NCBI GenBank assembly: GCA_024742665.1
Contig: JANSYA010000007.1
Coordinates: 62,001 to 126,000, forward strand
Direction: 5' to 3'
Source of the DNA: a bacterium
GTDB taxonomy: Bacteria > Spirochaetota > Leptospiria > Leptospirales > Leptonemataceae
DNA length: 64,000 nt
The notes below the pieces were generated by a model. That model had not been told where the DNA came from, ran no database searches, and saw only the letters and a program-made list of their open reading frames with translations. The translations under genes were made by a program, and so were the position numbers. Of the stretch, positions 9,890-18,407 are shown one piece after another. Numbering within the stretch: the first letter of the stretch is position 1; the number at the start of each line of letters is the position of its first letter.

Positions 9890-10464
9890 AAGGGTTCTGC
9901 CAGTTTCGACTTTCTTCCGAAGCGCTTTCGAATGAATTCGAGGAATCCAGATTTGCGAAGCTGAATCCTCAATCCCCTGAGTCGACATGATTTGTCGGGG
10001 ACGATTCGCTCGTAAATTTCACGAATTACAAAATGCCTTTCGTCTCTGCGGACAAAGGTTGAAGCAGATCTCTTGAATCTCCGCCGGAGACATGTAGAAA
10101 TGTCTCGCTGAAGGAGAAGCACGAATAGGTAACAACGTGATATGCTAAGATAGCGGGAGATTTGTGCAACTTCAAGCAAACAAATCTCCGATAAACGACA
10201 TGAAACGCGCTGTAAGTCTTGTTCGGATGGCTGATACATTATGCATACCTTGTGGTTGGGTTGATGCAATCTGTGTTCAATTGCGAGAGTTCCGTATCTT
10301 TGAAGCAAGATTTGGAGATAAGTGCTTAAACGGCCGTACTTACGAATTCGCTGTGATAGCGCGCATCGCAGATTCGATGGAACCAGAAAAGTCACTGGCT
10401 GAGTGGTCGTCTGGCTCAGGTTGTCAGTAACTGTTATATTGTCGGCGAAAAGTGGGGAGTGCAT
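9883..10464 (-). CDS. DUF1564-like protein (Leptospira-type family)
   Basis: The 193-residue protein carries the pattern I remember for DUF1564, a multicopy family of Leptospira genomes. The elements are a TFLVPSNL-type opening, LLQRYG, a YQP..QDLQRVSCRL segment, and ISRCYLFVLLLQRD at about residues 108-121. The C-terminal third is Arg-rich. The function is unknown; the helix after ISRC suggests a ribbon-helix-helix-like or other small regulatory fold, but this is a guess. A GGAG sequence precedes the ATG. The gene overlaps the end of the DUF4189-like gene by seven bases, tail to tail. Its presence is one of the best lineage hints in the window. Confidence 0.65.
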   Translation of the reverse strand: MHSPLFADNITVTDNLSQTTTQPVTFLVPSNLRCALSQRIRKYGRLSTYLQILLQRYGTLAIEHRLHQPNHKVCIMYQPSEQDLQRVSCRLSEICLLEVAQISRYLSISRCYLFVLLLQRDISTCLRRRFKRSASTFVRRDERHFVIREIYERIVPDKSCRLRGLRIQLRKSGFLEFIRKRFGRKSKLAEPFQ

Positions 10465-10536
10465 ATCCTTCTCCGTTCAGTGGTCTGAACAAGAAGGTTT
10501 TCCTGCATCGGAATCGTTCCGCTGGAATTGAGAGTC

Positions 10537-12789
10537 TCAGGGGAGGAGTTCCGGATATTTCTCCCTACGATCTGCTTCTTCCTTTTGTGGGGTAGTTCCT
10601 ACACCCGGTTCATGGCTTTTTTTCAGCGAATCGAATTCGCCTGATTCACCAAGGCAATTAAGGTAAGGCGGTAAGTCAGAGCATCTGAATACAAAAGCCC
10701 CGCCGCCGGCCGTGAATGATCCGCCGAAAGCGAAAGGGCTATCAGGGTCAATGATTGGACCAAGACGATCACCAGCGCTCGCAGCGACCCCACCAGCTTT
10801 GCCGAAATCCAATGACATCAGAGATTCTACAAAGGCAAGGGCGTATCCGTCTGGATTTTCCCATTTTTCCAGGAGCTTATCATTTAGATCCAGACGATAG
10901 AGTTCATTATCGATCGAATTGTAGATATACTTTGATTCTCCAGAAATGAGCCCTCGGTAGTCATCCAGTCGCCAGACCCACAGAGGTAACTGAAACTCGT
11001 AGTCTGAGTCAAATAGAGTTCGGCCGTGTATTGGAGCCTGGATATCATATCCCAGCATATCAAAAATCGTGGGGAATACATCGAGCATTGAGCCGTAGGG
11101 GAGGGACCGGTCAGCAGGCGAGGACAACCTTGAAAATTTCGGATGGCGAAAGACGAGCGGGACGCGAACTTCTTCATTATATAAGCTGAAAGAGTGTCTG
11201 AAGAATCCTCGTTCGCCGAATGATTCGCCGTGATCAGACATCAATACGAAGAGTGTCTTTCGGTCGAGTCCGCGCTTGCGAAATTCCTCCACAATTCGAT
11301 CGGCGATGTGCATGCCATAGTCGACGCCGTTTCTGTGTCTCCCGAGTATCGTGTTGTTGTTGTGACGATTAAATCTTTCTGGATCCGGGTTCAGGTATGG
11401 GTAGTGACTGTTGGTCATTACAACAGAAATACTGAAAGGCTGGCTGGTTAACCCTTCGTTGTCCAGGATTTTGATCGTCGCGTGTAGTAGAGCAATGTCA
11501 TCCATACCAAACTGAAAGCTGGCGTACAGATCTTCAGTCTCGGGATTCTTTCGTTTAACAAGGTCTTTCTTCTCGGTAATATGCATCCCAAACTTTTTAA
11601 GCATCACTGTTTCGGATTCGAACGCCGTATGGTCTGTGTATATGTAGTAATTCTTATAACCGTTTGCTTCCAGTAGTCGAGGAAGTGAGTCAGACGCGCT
11701 CATGCTCTCGTATTTTTCTTCAAAGTCGCGCTCGCTATGGAGACCTGTAAACAGGGAATAGTGTGAGTTTGAGCTGTGAGGTACAGGGACGAAAAAGTTT
11801 TGGACACGCAAGGTCTCGGGACCTGCACCAAAGAACTTACTATTCTCAATGTCTACAAAAGGCTCTCTGGCGCTTTCGAGTATGATGAAGACAATGTTTG
11901 TATCGTTCGGTAATTCGAATCCGAAACGCTCGCGAAACTTGTTCCTGTGTTTGTAAATGCGCGGCGCAATATTTTCAGGCTCAGGGAACGGATTCGGTCC
12001 ATCCAGCTCTAGCGGCTCTTTTCGTTCTGTCTGATTTACAGATCGATAACCAGACTGAGAAGCCGGTAAAAACTGCAAAGTGAGTGCCGAGATGATGATC
12101 GCAGTCAAGGACAGAATGACCGGTCGATATGTGATAGCGATTCTTTGGCCCCTGGACTTTTCCGAAATCGTGTCATTAAACGATTTGTATTTTCCGGCTT
12201 GTGTCTTGATCGCTCTCACTCCTGCGATTAGACAGATTAAAAGCACTGAAAAGATGAGCGGTATATACACCGGAATATCTTGTAAGGTTGCGACTATCTC
12301 GCTTCCAATCAATGTGCGAAGTTCCGAAATTGTATAAACTGCCAGACTGAAATCGATATCGAGACGCATATAGTAGTAGATCGCGACCCGAATGAAACTC
12401 CAGAGAATCCATGATGTGACCAACAGGCTCAAGATTATCACGGCCGGTTTCAGTCTTTTTTGAAGGCTATCGGCTTCGCCGCTACGCGAAATCAGAGACC
12501 AGATCAGAGTAAAACTCAGAGCAAAACACAGGCCGATCATGGATACCAGGCGAAATCCGAAGAAACCTTCGAGGATAATTCGACGATAGACACGTTGAGC
12601 GATCACGCCGGGTTCTCCGGTATTGAAAAGAGCGAGCAAGATCACGTCAGCCAGGTAGCTTGCGAGTGAAATCAATACGAAAAAACAGGAGATGCCGACT
12701 GCTATTCGCACGGCAGATCGCCCCGATTCCAGCGGTCCAAGAATGGCTGAGCCGATGCGAGGGAATTGAAATCGAATCATTTCCAACAA
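10537..12789 (-). CDS. Membrane sulfatase / LtaS-like alkaline-phosphatase superfamily protein
   Basis: This 750-residue protein has five membrane helices in the first 250 residues and a sulfatase-type catalytic domain (about 290-640). NIVFIILESAREPF gives the first metal ligand region, PHSSNSHYSLFTG the nucleophile region, and LMSDHGESFGERG with RHSFSLYNEEVRVP the C-terminal metal site. This is the LtaS/OpgB/EptA-like arrangement, so it probably transfers or removes a phospho-head-group on an envelope glycan or lipid. The true substrate cannot be read from sequence. The C-terminal 100 residues are Gly/Pro-rich. A degenerate palindrome half (10591-10605) encodes GVGTTP near the C-terminus. 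It is divergent from the fusion gene at 12862. Confidence 0.85.
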   Translation of the reverse strand: MLEMIRFQFPRIGSAILGPLESGRSAVRIAVGISCFFVLISLASYLADVILLALFNTGEPGVIAQRVYRRIILEGFFGFRLVSMIGLCFALSFTLIWSLISRSGEADSLQKRLKPAVIILSLLVTSWILWSFIRVAIYYYMRLDIDFSLAVYTISELRTLIGSEIVATLQDIPVYIPLIFSVLLICLIAGVRAIKTQAGKYKSFNDTISEKSRGQRIAITYRPVILSLTAIIISALTLQFLPASQSGYRSVNQTERKEPLELDGPNPFPEPENIAPRIYKHRNKFRERFGFELPNDTNIVFIILESAREPFVDIENSKFFGAGPETLRVQNFFVPVPHSSNSHYSLFTGLHSERDFEEKYESMSASDSLPRLLEANGYKNYYIYTDHTAFESETVMLKKFGMHITEKKDLVKRKNPETEDLYASFQFGMDDIALLHATIKILDNEGLTSQPFSISVVMTNSHYPYLNPDPERFNRHNNNTILGRHRNGVDYGMHIADRIVEEFRKRGLDRKTLFVLMSDHGESFGERGFFRHSFSLYNEEVRVPLVFRHPKFSRLSSPADRSLPYGSMLDVFPTIFDMLGYDIQAPIHGRTLFDSDYEFQLPLWVWRLDDYRGLISGESKYIYNSIDNELYRLDLNDKLLEKWENPDGYALAFVESLMSLDFGKAGGVAASAGDRLGPIIDPDSPFAFGGSFTAGGGAFVFRCSDLPPYLNCLGESGEFDSLKKSHEPGVGTTPQKEEADRREKYPELLP

Positions 12790-12861
12790 TCGAGATCAAG
12801 GTAGAAGGTATGTCCAGAAAAAAGCTTTGCGAATTCTGGACTGGATTCGTCTGCTCGGTTT

Positions 12862-15237
12862 ATGGCTTCCGATTTCGATGAAAGAGTTCCTACAACTTTG
12901 AAACACTCAGATGAACCCGGGGCGCTCCTCTTGACACAGTGTTTGCAGAACGACTTTGTTCAGCCCCTGGAGAGGTATGATAGTTTGCCAAATCAATTAC
13001 ATGTAGGATATGATGAGGCTTTGAGGCTGATCGGAGCGGAGGCTGAAGAAGGACCAGTCCAGACCGTAATGGAGTGGGCTTACGCAACAGTTCCTACAGA
13101 CCGCCTCGAAATTATCCACATACGAGACTGGCACGATGCAAATGCATCCGCTGAGAAGCCGCATCTGGAACAATTTGGCCACCACTGCTTGAAAGATAGC
13201 CCGGGAGCTGAATTCGTGTTTCGCCAGGCCATTTCTAAGAATCGGTCGCATCAAATTGTAAATGCGTCCGGGTTGAATGATTTCGTGGACACGAATTTGT
13301 CTGAAATTCTTGAACCATACCGAGATCGTGCAATGCGAGTCGGAATTATGGGAGTCTGGACGGAAGCGAAAGTTACGTTTCTGGCCTACGAACTCGTGAC
13401 GCGATTCCCGAAATTTCAGGTTGCAGTTTGCAGTGCTTTGACCGCAAGTTCCTCCCGATCCGCTCATTTTACTGCTCTGGAGCATCTGCAGGGTGTTCTG
13501 GGCGTGACGATTTTTTCTTCAGTCAGTGCATTCACGGAGTTTTTGGCGGGGAGTCAGCCCGAGATTCGTACGCGACTCCGACACTCGCGAATCGACGATT
13601 CGAAATTGGAGTTTCCCGATGGTTATAAACTGCAACAGACCGACCGAGAACTGCTGTTGTACCTCTTTCGAGATGCGCGCTCGGTCGATTTTTCTGTATT
13701 AGACGGCGGATTTTCCGGCAATGTCGTGCTGGGGGCTCAGGGGCGGGATGAATTTGGCCACAGCCATGTGCCTCACGTCATCAAGATCGGAGATCGCGAT
13801 TCAATCGCCAGAGAGCGGACTGCCTTCGAGAGAGTGCAGGAAGTTCTGGGCAACAGCGCACCGAATATCGTCGATTTTGCCGAGCTGCAAGATCGTGGTG
13901 CGATCAAGTATCGATACGCCGGGATGCTCAAGGGCAACGTGCGAACGTTTCAAAAGCTGTATTCAACTTCTGAAAGCCCTGAAGAAATGTCGGAACTCTT
14001 TCGGGTCCTCGATATAGTTTTTACGCGACAATTGGGCCGGTTTTACGAGGCGGCAAGTCGTGAAAGACTAAATCTGCTTGAGTATTATGATTTCCAGGTG
14101 AAGTACGCGCCGGGCGTTCGCAAGCGTGTCGAAACTCTGTTGGGGCGTTCCGTGGGTGATGCTCCCGAGGTCGAAATAATACCGGGAATTTCCGTCCCGA
14201 ACGTTTGCCTGTTTTATGAGCAAGATCTGGAGGATCTGAAGAATTCACAAACTGCGGCGCATTATATGGCGTATGTTCATGGGGACCTGAACGGCGCAAA
14301 TATCCTGGTGGATGACTCGAATAATGTCTGGTTGATCGACTTTTTCCATACCCATCGGGGGCATGTCCTCAAAGATCTGATTAAGATCGAAAATGATCTA
14401 CTGTATATCTTTCTGAAAATTGATACTGAGGATGAATTTCGGGCTGGAGTCGAGCTGATCGATCACATGCTGGATGCGCGAGATCTTGGAGTGCCGCCGC
14501 AGGTGTCGGAACTTCAACAGTTTTCCGGCGGGCCCAGGTTCGAGCGGGCTTATAGAACTTTATGTCGCCTGCGCTCGTACTACCCCGAACTAATACAAAT
14601 GGATCGCGATCCGTATCAGTACTATACAGGAGTCGTGCGCTATGCAATGCATACACTGTCATTTGACGAATCATCGGAATGGCAGCGCCGCCTTGCCTTG
14701 TATACCGGTTCGATCTGCGCCGATCGAATTCGCGCTACTCTACGCGGAAACTCCGCGCTGCGAGTCGACGCTCTTTCTAATGGGATCGGCCTGACGATTC
14801 TACCAGGTCGTCGGGATCGTGGACGTGATCTGGCGGAGGACCTGAGCGTACTGGAAGCCCAGGACTATCGAAACATTGTTTGCCTGATCACCCGCGACGA
14901 ATTCGAGCATTATGGCGTAGATATGCTCGAAAAAGCCTATGTTTCCCGGGATTTTGACGTGCTCTATGCTCCGATTCCCGACCAGGGCGTGACGAGTCTC
15001 GATGATATGCACAGGATCGTGGACTGGATTGCGGCACGAATCCGCAACAATCAAAAGGTGCTTTTGCATTGTGTTGGCGGGCTCGGTAGATCGGGCACAG
15101 CGGCGGCCTGCTATCTGATTAAATACGCGGATCGGAAGCCGGATGATGCGATTGCAGAGGTGCGAGCCGCGCGATCCCCCAGGGCGATCGAAACGCGCCG
15201 GCAACTGGATTTTATTCACGAATTCGCACGAGAATAA
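12862..15237 (+). CDS. Isochorismatase-like + kinase-like + KAP-type phosphatase fusion
   Basis: This 791-residue protein joins three domains. Residues 20-230 have the cysteine-hydrolase (isochorismatase) fold, but the canonical Asp-Lys-Cys triad reads Cys27 (LTQCLQNDF), Asn134 (QIVNASGLNDF) and Lys170 (GVWTEAKV). Residues 255-620 resemble an aminoglycoside-kinase-like or TCAD9-type fold, with a Gly-rich loop GGFSGNVVLG, Lys308 (HVIKIG), HGDLNGANILV at 473 and LIDFFHT at 491. Residues 640-791 are a KAP/CDKN3-like dual-specificity phosphatase with LPGR at 647-650, Asp707 (PIPDQG) and HCVGGLGRSG (Cys737, Arg743). It therefore appears to pair a possible kinase with a tyrosine/dual phosphatase. 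The start is weakly supported: a palindrome half sits in codons 7-13, so translation may begin later. Confidence 0.85.
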   Translation: MASDFDERVPTTLKHSDEPGALLLTQCLQNDFVQPLERYDSLPNQLHVGYDEALRLIGAEAEEGPVQTVMEWAYATVPTDRLEIIHIRDWHDANASAEKPHLEQFGHHCLKDSPGAEFVFRQAISKNRSHQIVNASGLNDFVDTNLSEILEPYRDRAMRVGIMGVWTEAKVTFLAYELVTRFPKFQVAVCSALTASSSRSAHFTALEHLQGVLGVTIFSSVSAFTEFLAGSQPEIRTRLRHSRIDDSKLEFPDGYKLQQTDRELLLYLFRDARSVDFSVLDGGFSGNVVLGAQGRDEFGHSHVPHVIKIGDRDSIARERTAFERVQEVLGNSAPNIVDFAELQDRGAIKYRYAGMLKGNVRTFQKLYSTSESPEEMSELFRVLDIVFTRQLGRFYEAASRERLNLLEYYDFQVKYAPGVRKRVETLLGRSVGDAPEVEIIPGISVPNVCLFYEQDLEDLKNSQTAAHYMAYVHGDLNGANILVDDSNNVWLIDFFHTHRGHVLKDLIKIENDLLYIFLKIDTEDEFRAGVELIDHMLDARDLGVPPQVSELQQFSGGPRFERAYRTLCRLRSYYPELIQMDRDPYQYYTGVVRYAMHTLSFDESSEWQRRLALYTGSICADRIRATLRGNSALRVDALSNGIGLTILPGRRDRGRDLAEDLSVLEAQDYRNIVCLITRDEFEHYGVDMLEKAYVSRDFDVLYAPIPDQGVTSLDDMHRIVDWIAARIRNNQKVLLHCVGGLGRSGTAAACYLIKYADRKPDDAIAEVRAARSPRAIETRRQLDFIHEFARE
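12881..12899. repeat. Half palindrome at the fusion gene start
   Basis: AAAGAGTTCCTACAACTTT contains the conserved GAGTTCCTACA half. It encodes RVPTT or, if translation starts later, is leader sequence. A shorter copy (AGTTCCTACAGA) lies near 13089. Confidence 0.5.
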
Positions 15238-15404
15238 GCGCCCGAACCCGCGATTTGCTCTTATCTTTGTTGGCGTTGCACATGAAATGCCGGGGCTTTT
15301 TTGCGGTGCGAAATTATGTACGAAAATTTCACACCAATACTTTCATTTTTTCTTGTAAACACTGGTGAAAGATCCCAGTCTAAGTTCCTACACAGGAGCG
15401 TGCG
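15238..15404. other. Intergenic region with half palindrome
   Basis: The 167 bases hold no gene. TAAGTTCCTACACA at 15381-15394 is a half copy of the palindrome just before the next ribosome site (CAGGAG). CCGGGGCTTTTTT at about 15292 looks like the end of a terminator, but I could not find a convincing left arm. Confidence 0.4.
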
Positions 15405-16535
15405 ATGTGCTGGTCATGGCGAATACTTAAACAAGTGGTTCAATTCTCGGGATTGTCTGCGCTTGTACTGATAATCTCCTGCACGTCCGCTACATACGAA
15501 TATCAATTCGATGACGTCGATACCGAGCGGACTCCCTCGCGCGAAGCCAATATCCGCAATGGTATCGCCGAACTCGACGCATACATCGTACGTCAGATCA
15601 GTCGCAGAGTGACCCCCGGTGCCGCTGTTTCGATCGTCTACGACGACGAAGTTCTGTATCAGAAAGCCTATAATCAAAGCGTGCACCGGCCGTATGCGGT
15701 TTTGTCGTTCACGAAAACATTTACCGCTCTGGCGGTATTGCAACTGGCGGAGGCCGGAAAGCTGCGTCTGGAAGACCGAGCGGATCAATTGCTGGGCGCT
15801 ACACTCGAAGCTGATCGCTACCGCGATCGACCGATTACCGTGCGGCATCTGCTGACTCATACTTCGGGCATTCCTGATTCAGGGCCGCTGAAGAAATTGA
15901 ATTTGTATCCGGCGCCCTATATTCCCGAGCAGAATCATCCCGCGGGCGATCGTTTTCAGTATTCCAATCCAGGCTATCGTCTGCTTGGAATGATCGTGGA
16001 GAAGCGATCCGGTCAGAGTATCCAGTCGTATATAACAGAGAACCTGGTTCGCCCACTTGAAATGAGTAACACACGGTTTTCCGTGCGATCCAATGGCGCG
16101 AGCGGAATGGTTTCTTCAGTCGCGGATCTGGCGAATTACGTGGAACTATACATAAATCGAGGCCGTTTTCGAGATCGGCAAATTATCTCTGAGAAGCACT
16201 TTTACGAACTCTTTACAACTCCGACCAAAAAAGCGAGCTGTCCTTACGCCGAGCACCGCGGCATCGCCTGGCGCGTGCAGACCTACGAAGATCGCGTACT
16301 GCTGATGAACCACGCAGCCCTGGGGCTGGGCGTGGGCGGAATGATTCAGATTTACCCGGAACACAAGATCGGTTTCGTTTTTTTGAGCAACCCGCCGACT
16401 TATAATGATCATCGCTACCTGAGTTTCTACAAAGAGCTCCGGGATCGACTAAATGGATTCGCCGCGAACGTCGGGGAAATGGACTTTAGAGCCGGCACCG
16501 GGACTCCCTGCGCTCTGCATACCGTGCCCTGGTAA
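15405..16535 (+). CDS. Serine hydrolase lipoprotein, class C beta-lactamase family
   Basis: This 376-residue protein has a signal peptide with lipobox LIISC (Cys26), so it is probably a membrane-anchored lipoprotein facing the periplasm or the surface. The beta-lactamase/DD-peptidase fold shows the SxxK motif SFTK (Ser101-Lys104), the Tyr motif QYSNPGY (Tyr186), HLLTHTSGIPD, and a C-terminal HAALGLGVGG in the KTG/HxG position. Such proteins are usually esterases or D-amino-acid peptidases rather than resistance enzymes. AGGAG precedes the ATG. The C-terminal tail after residue 350 looks degenerate. Confidence 0.88.
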   Translation: MCWSWRILKQVVQFSGLSALVLIISCTSATYEYQFDDVDTERTPSREANIRNGIAELDAYIVRQISRRVTPGAAVSIVYDDEVLYQKAYNQSVHRPYAVLSFTKTFTALAVLQLAEAGKLRLEDRADQLLGATLEADRYRDRPITVRHLLTHTSGIPDSGPLKKLNLYPAPYIPEQNHPAGDRFQYSNPGYRLLGMIVEKRSGQSIQSYITENLVRPLEMSNTRFSVRSNGASGMVSSVADLANYVELYINRGRFRDRQIISEKHFYELFTTPTKKASCPYAEHRGIAWRVQTYEDRVLLMNHAALGLGVGGMIQIYPEHKIGFVFLSNPPTYNDHRYLSFYKELRDRLNGFAANVGEMDFRAGTGTPCALHTVPW

Positions 16536-16593
16536 GAGCTCCACTGGCGCCTGTTCGGACCATCTCCGGAATGTGGAAATTTCTTATGCCTGC

Positions 16594-16609
16594 TGTAGGA
16601 ACTCCGACG
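16594..16609. repeat. Dispersed palindrome copy (intergenic)
   Basis: TGTAGGAACTCCGACG has an intact left arm and a right arm with one change. It lies between two convergent genes (stops at 16535 and 16627). Confidence 0.6.
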
Positions 16610-16626
16610 CCCCGAACCCGGTTCGA

Positions 16627-17217
16627 TTAACGTTCCACCTCACCGGCAAAACTCCAGTCTTCGACCAGATTCCGATGCTGAGTTCCGCGAGCACGAATCT
16701 TGAGGCGCACGTGCAGAGGGCGATCGGCCGTCGCGAGACCTGCGGCGGCACGCAGAGACTTGCAGGCGCTTACGGGCGGAGTGCCTGGCAGGCGATACCA
16801 GTCCACGTATTCCCAGTCGCCGTCATTGTAACGGTACAGCTCCACGCGAAAGAGAGCGACGTAGCTTTCTGCTTCATCGCCTTCCGCGTTTTCACTGATG
16901 CGCGTATCGTCGACCCCGCAGCTGATCTTCAGGTGGACCATCCCGTCTCGATAGCCGGGCGTTGTGCCCCAGAGCATACCTGGCACGGCTACGCGGGCGG
17001 GAAAGAGTCGTGTTTCCTGGCTGTTGTCGATCCGGCTTTCGGCGAATATATGCGTTTGCTGTAGATCTTCCGTTTGCGCCTGGAGACTCATGCCCTGCAG
17101 CATGAGAAATATCGCCGGGATCGCGGCGATCAGGGGCGCTCGTTGGCCGGCGATGCCGTTCCGCTTTTTGAAAGAACGTGCGGCAAAAAAGCGGCGGCGA
17201 ATGATCGATTGATTCAT
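16627..17217 (-). CDS. Exported protein of unknown function
   Basis: From ATG 17217 the product is 196 residues with a basic N-terminus (MNQSIIRRRFFAARSFKKR) and a signal-like hydrophobic segment ending in SLQAQ. An all-beta-looking domain follows with two cysteines (KISCGVDDTR and VSACKSLR) and a YRYNDGDWEYVDWYRLPG strand pair. No family was recognised. It lies 31 bases after the acyltransferase gene on the same strand, suggesting co-transcription and an envelope role by association. Upstream in-frame starts lie inside the acyltransferase and look like extension rather than gene. Confidence 0.7.
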   Translation of the reverse strand: MNQSIIRRRFFAARSFKKRNGIAGQRAPLIAAIPAIFLMLQGMSLQAQTEDLQQTHIFAESRIDNSQETRLFPARVAVPGMLWGTTPGYRDGMVHLKISCGVDDTRISENAEGDEAESYVALFRVELYRYNDGDWEYVDWYRLPGTPPVSACKSLRAAAGLATADRPLHVRLKIRARGTQHRNLVEDWSFAGEVER

Positions 17218-17248
17218 GCCAATCCGACGGAAGCCGGATCTGCAGAGT

Positions 17249-18217
17249 TCAGCCCTTTTTTGCCTGCCAGTCTTCCCAGAACTTCCAGATCCGGGCCTCT
17301 TCTTTGGCGTTCTCGGGGCGTGTATGCCAGCGGCGATGGATCCAGAAATAGTCTTCCGGATGTTCGCGAACTTTTTCTTCGAGCAGGCGCACCCAGTTCC
17401 AGGTAAACTGGCGCTGCCATTCTTCCGCGTCTTTGGGGTCGCAGTCCGGTCGTTCCATCTCCTGTAGTTCGAAAACCAGGCGGCGCTGTTCGTCGTGATA
17501 GGACCACAAAAAGTAGATCGGCGCATCTGTTTTACGCGCGAATAGCGCAGGCCCCTGGTAGGTCGAAGCCAGACGGTTGAAATACGGGACGAATTCGCCG
17601 CCGGTGCCCGCGTCCTGGTCGGAGATGAAACCGATCAGCGCCTTTTCTTTCAGCAGCTTAAAGATCGCGCGCGGACTTTCGTCGGTATAGAGCAGCTGAA
17701 TATTCTGGCTTCCGCGCACCCGGGCGATCATATCGTTTGACCAGGGATTGCTCTGGCGTTTCGCCAGAACGTACAGGGGATTGGGGCCGTTGCGCGTAAT
17801 CGAAACGCCCTTCCACTCCCAGTTACCGAGATGGCCGAGCACGAGAATCCCGCCGCGTTCCCAGCAGCGCCGGTGGGTTTCGGGATCGGGTTTGAGCACA
17901 AACCATTGATCGTGAAAGCGGTCGTCGACGTAGGGATCGTGTAGGAACTCCGCCGCCAGCCGGCCCAGATTGCGAAAATTCTCCCGGGCGATGCGCTGAT
18001 GCCACTCCGGCGATTCGTCGGGAAAGGCGGCGCGAATATTGCCGAGGATGCGTTCGCGAGCGTTCGGCGAAAAACGCCCGAGTCCCAGGCAAATCGCTTC
18101 GAGAATGAGGGCCCGCAGGCGAAAGGGCATCATCTGCAGCGGAAACAGAATGCTTCGCAGAAAGGTGTACTCAAGAAATTTGCCGGCGGAGCGCTGGTGA
18201 CGTTTCGACTTTGCCAT
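17249..18217 (-). CDS. LpxL/HtrB-like lipid A acyltransferase
   Basis: This 322-residue membrane-associated acyltransferase resembles LpxL/LpxM (LABLAT). The catalytic HX4E motif is HLGNWEW (His129, Glu134). Supporting motifs are RILGNIRAAFP near residue 56, ISDQDAGTGGEFVPYF near 195 and the C-terminal DYFWIHRRWHTRPE. It probably adds a secondary acyl chain to Kdo-lipid A at the inner membrane; which chain cannot be told. A palindrome half (TGTAGGAACTCC, 17940-17951) sits inside the gene and encodes AEFLHDP. A palindrome flanked by direct repeats lies just upstream of the start. Confidence 0.9.
   Translation of the reverse strand: MAKSKRHQRSAGKFLEYTFLRSILFPLQMMPFRLRALILEAICLGLGRFSPNARERILGNIRAAFPDESPEWHQRIARENFRNLGRLAAEFLHDPYVDDRFHDQWFVLKPDPETHRRCWERGGILVLGHLGNWEWKGVSITRNGPNPLYVLAKRQSNPWSNDMIARVRGSQNIQLLYTDESPRAIFKLLKEKALIGFISDQDAGTGGEFVPYFNRLASTYQGPALFARKTDAPIYFLWSYHDEQRRLVFELQEMERPDCDPKDAEEWQRQFTWNWVRLLEEKVREHPEDYFWIHRRWHTRPENAKEEARIWKFWEDWQAKKG
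17940..17951. repeat. Half palindrome inside the acyltransferase gene
   Basis: TGTAGGAACTCC is the conserved half of the repeat, read through by the minus-strand gene as EFLH. Confidence 0.5.
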
Positions 18218-18231
18218 GATTGCAACTTGAA

Positions 18232-18263
18232 AAATGCAAGTGACATGTCAAATGAAATGCAAG
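18232..18263 (-). promoter_or_regulatory. Palindrome flanked by direct repeats upstream of the acyltransferase
   Basis: A perfect 10-base palindrome TGACATGTCA (18241-18250) is flanked by two identical AAATGCAAG repeats (18232-18240 and 18255-18263; CTTGCATTT on the coding strand), 23 bases apart. The element lies 15-46 bases upstream of the ATG at 18217, where an operator would act. No clear -10 box was found. Confidence 0.45.
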
Positions 18264-18270
18264 CCGGCCC

Positions 18271-18290
18271 CCTGTAAGAGTTCCTACAGG
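18271..18290. repeat. Dispersed palindrome copy (intergenic)
   Basis: CCTGTAAGAGTTCCTACAGG has 9-base arms with one G/T-type mismatch and lies in the gap between asnB and the acyltransferase gene. Confidence 0.75.
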
Positions 18291-18340
18291 TGTGCGCCGT
18301 AGATTTCACAATAGCCGGACTTGAAAGCCGCTCAAAGCGA

Positions 18341-18356
18341 TGTAGGAACTCTTACA
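18341..18356. repeat. Dispersed palindrome copy (intergenic)
   Basis: TGTAGGAACTCTTACA is a near-perfect copy, 68 bases after the previous one and 52 bases from the asnB stop. Confidence 0.75.
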
Positions 18357-18407
18357 CCGCGAGCCCCTTGCCACGAGAATCGGCAGGTATGCGGCTCAGC
18401 CTGCGGC

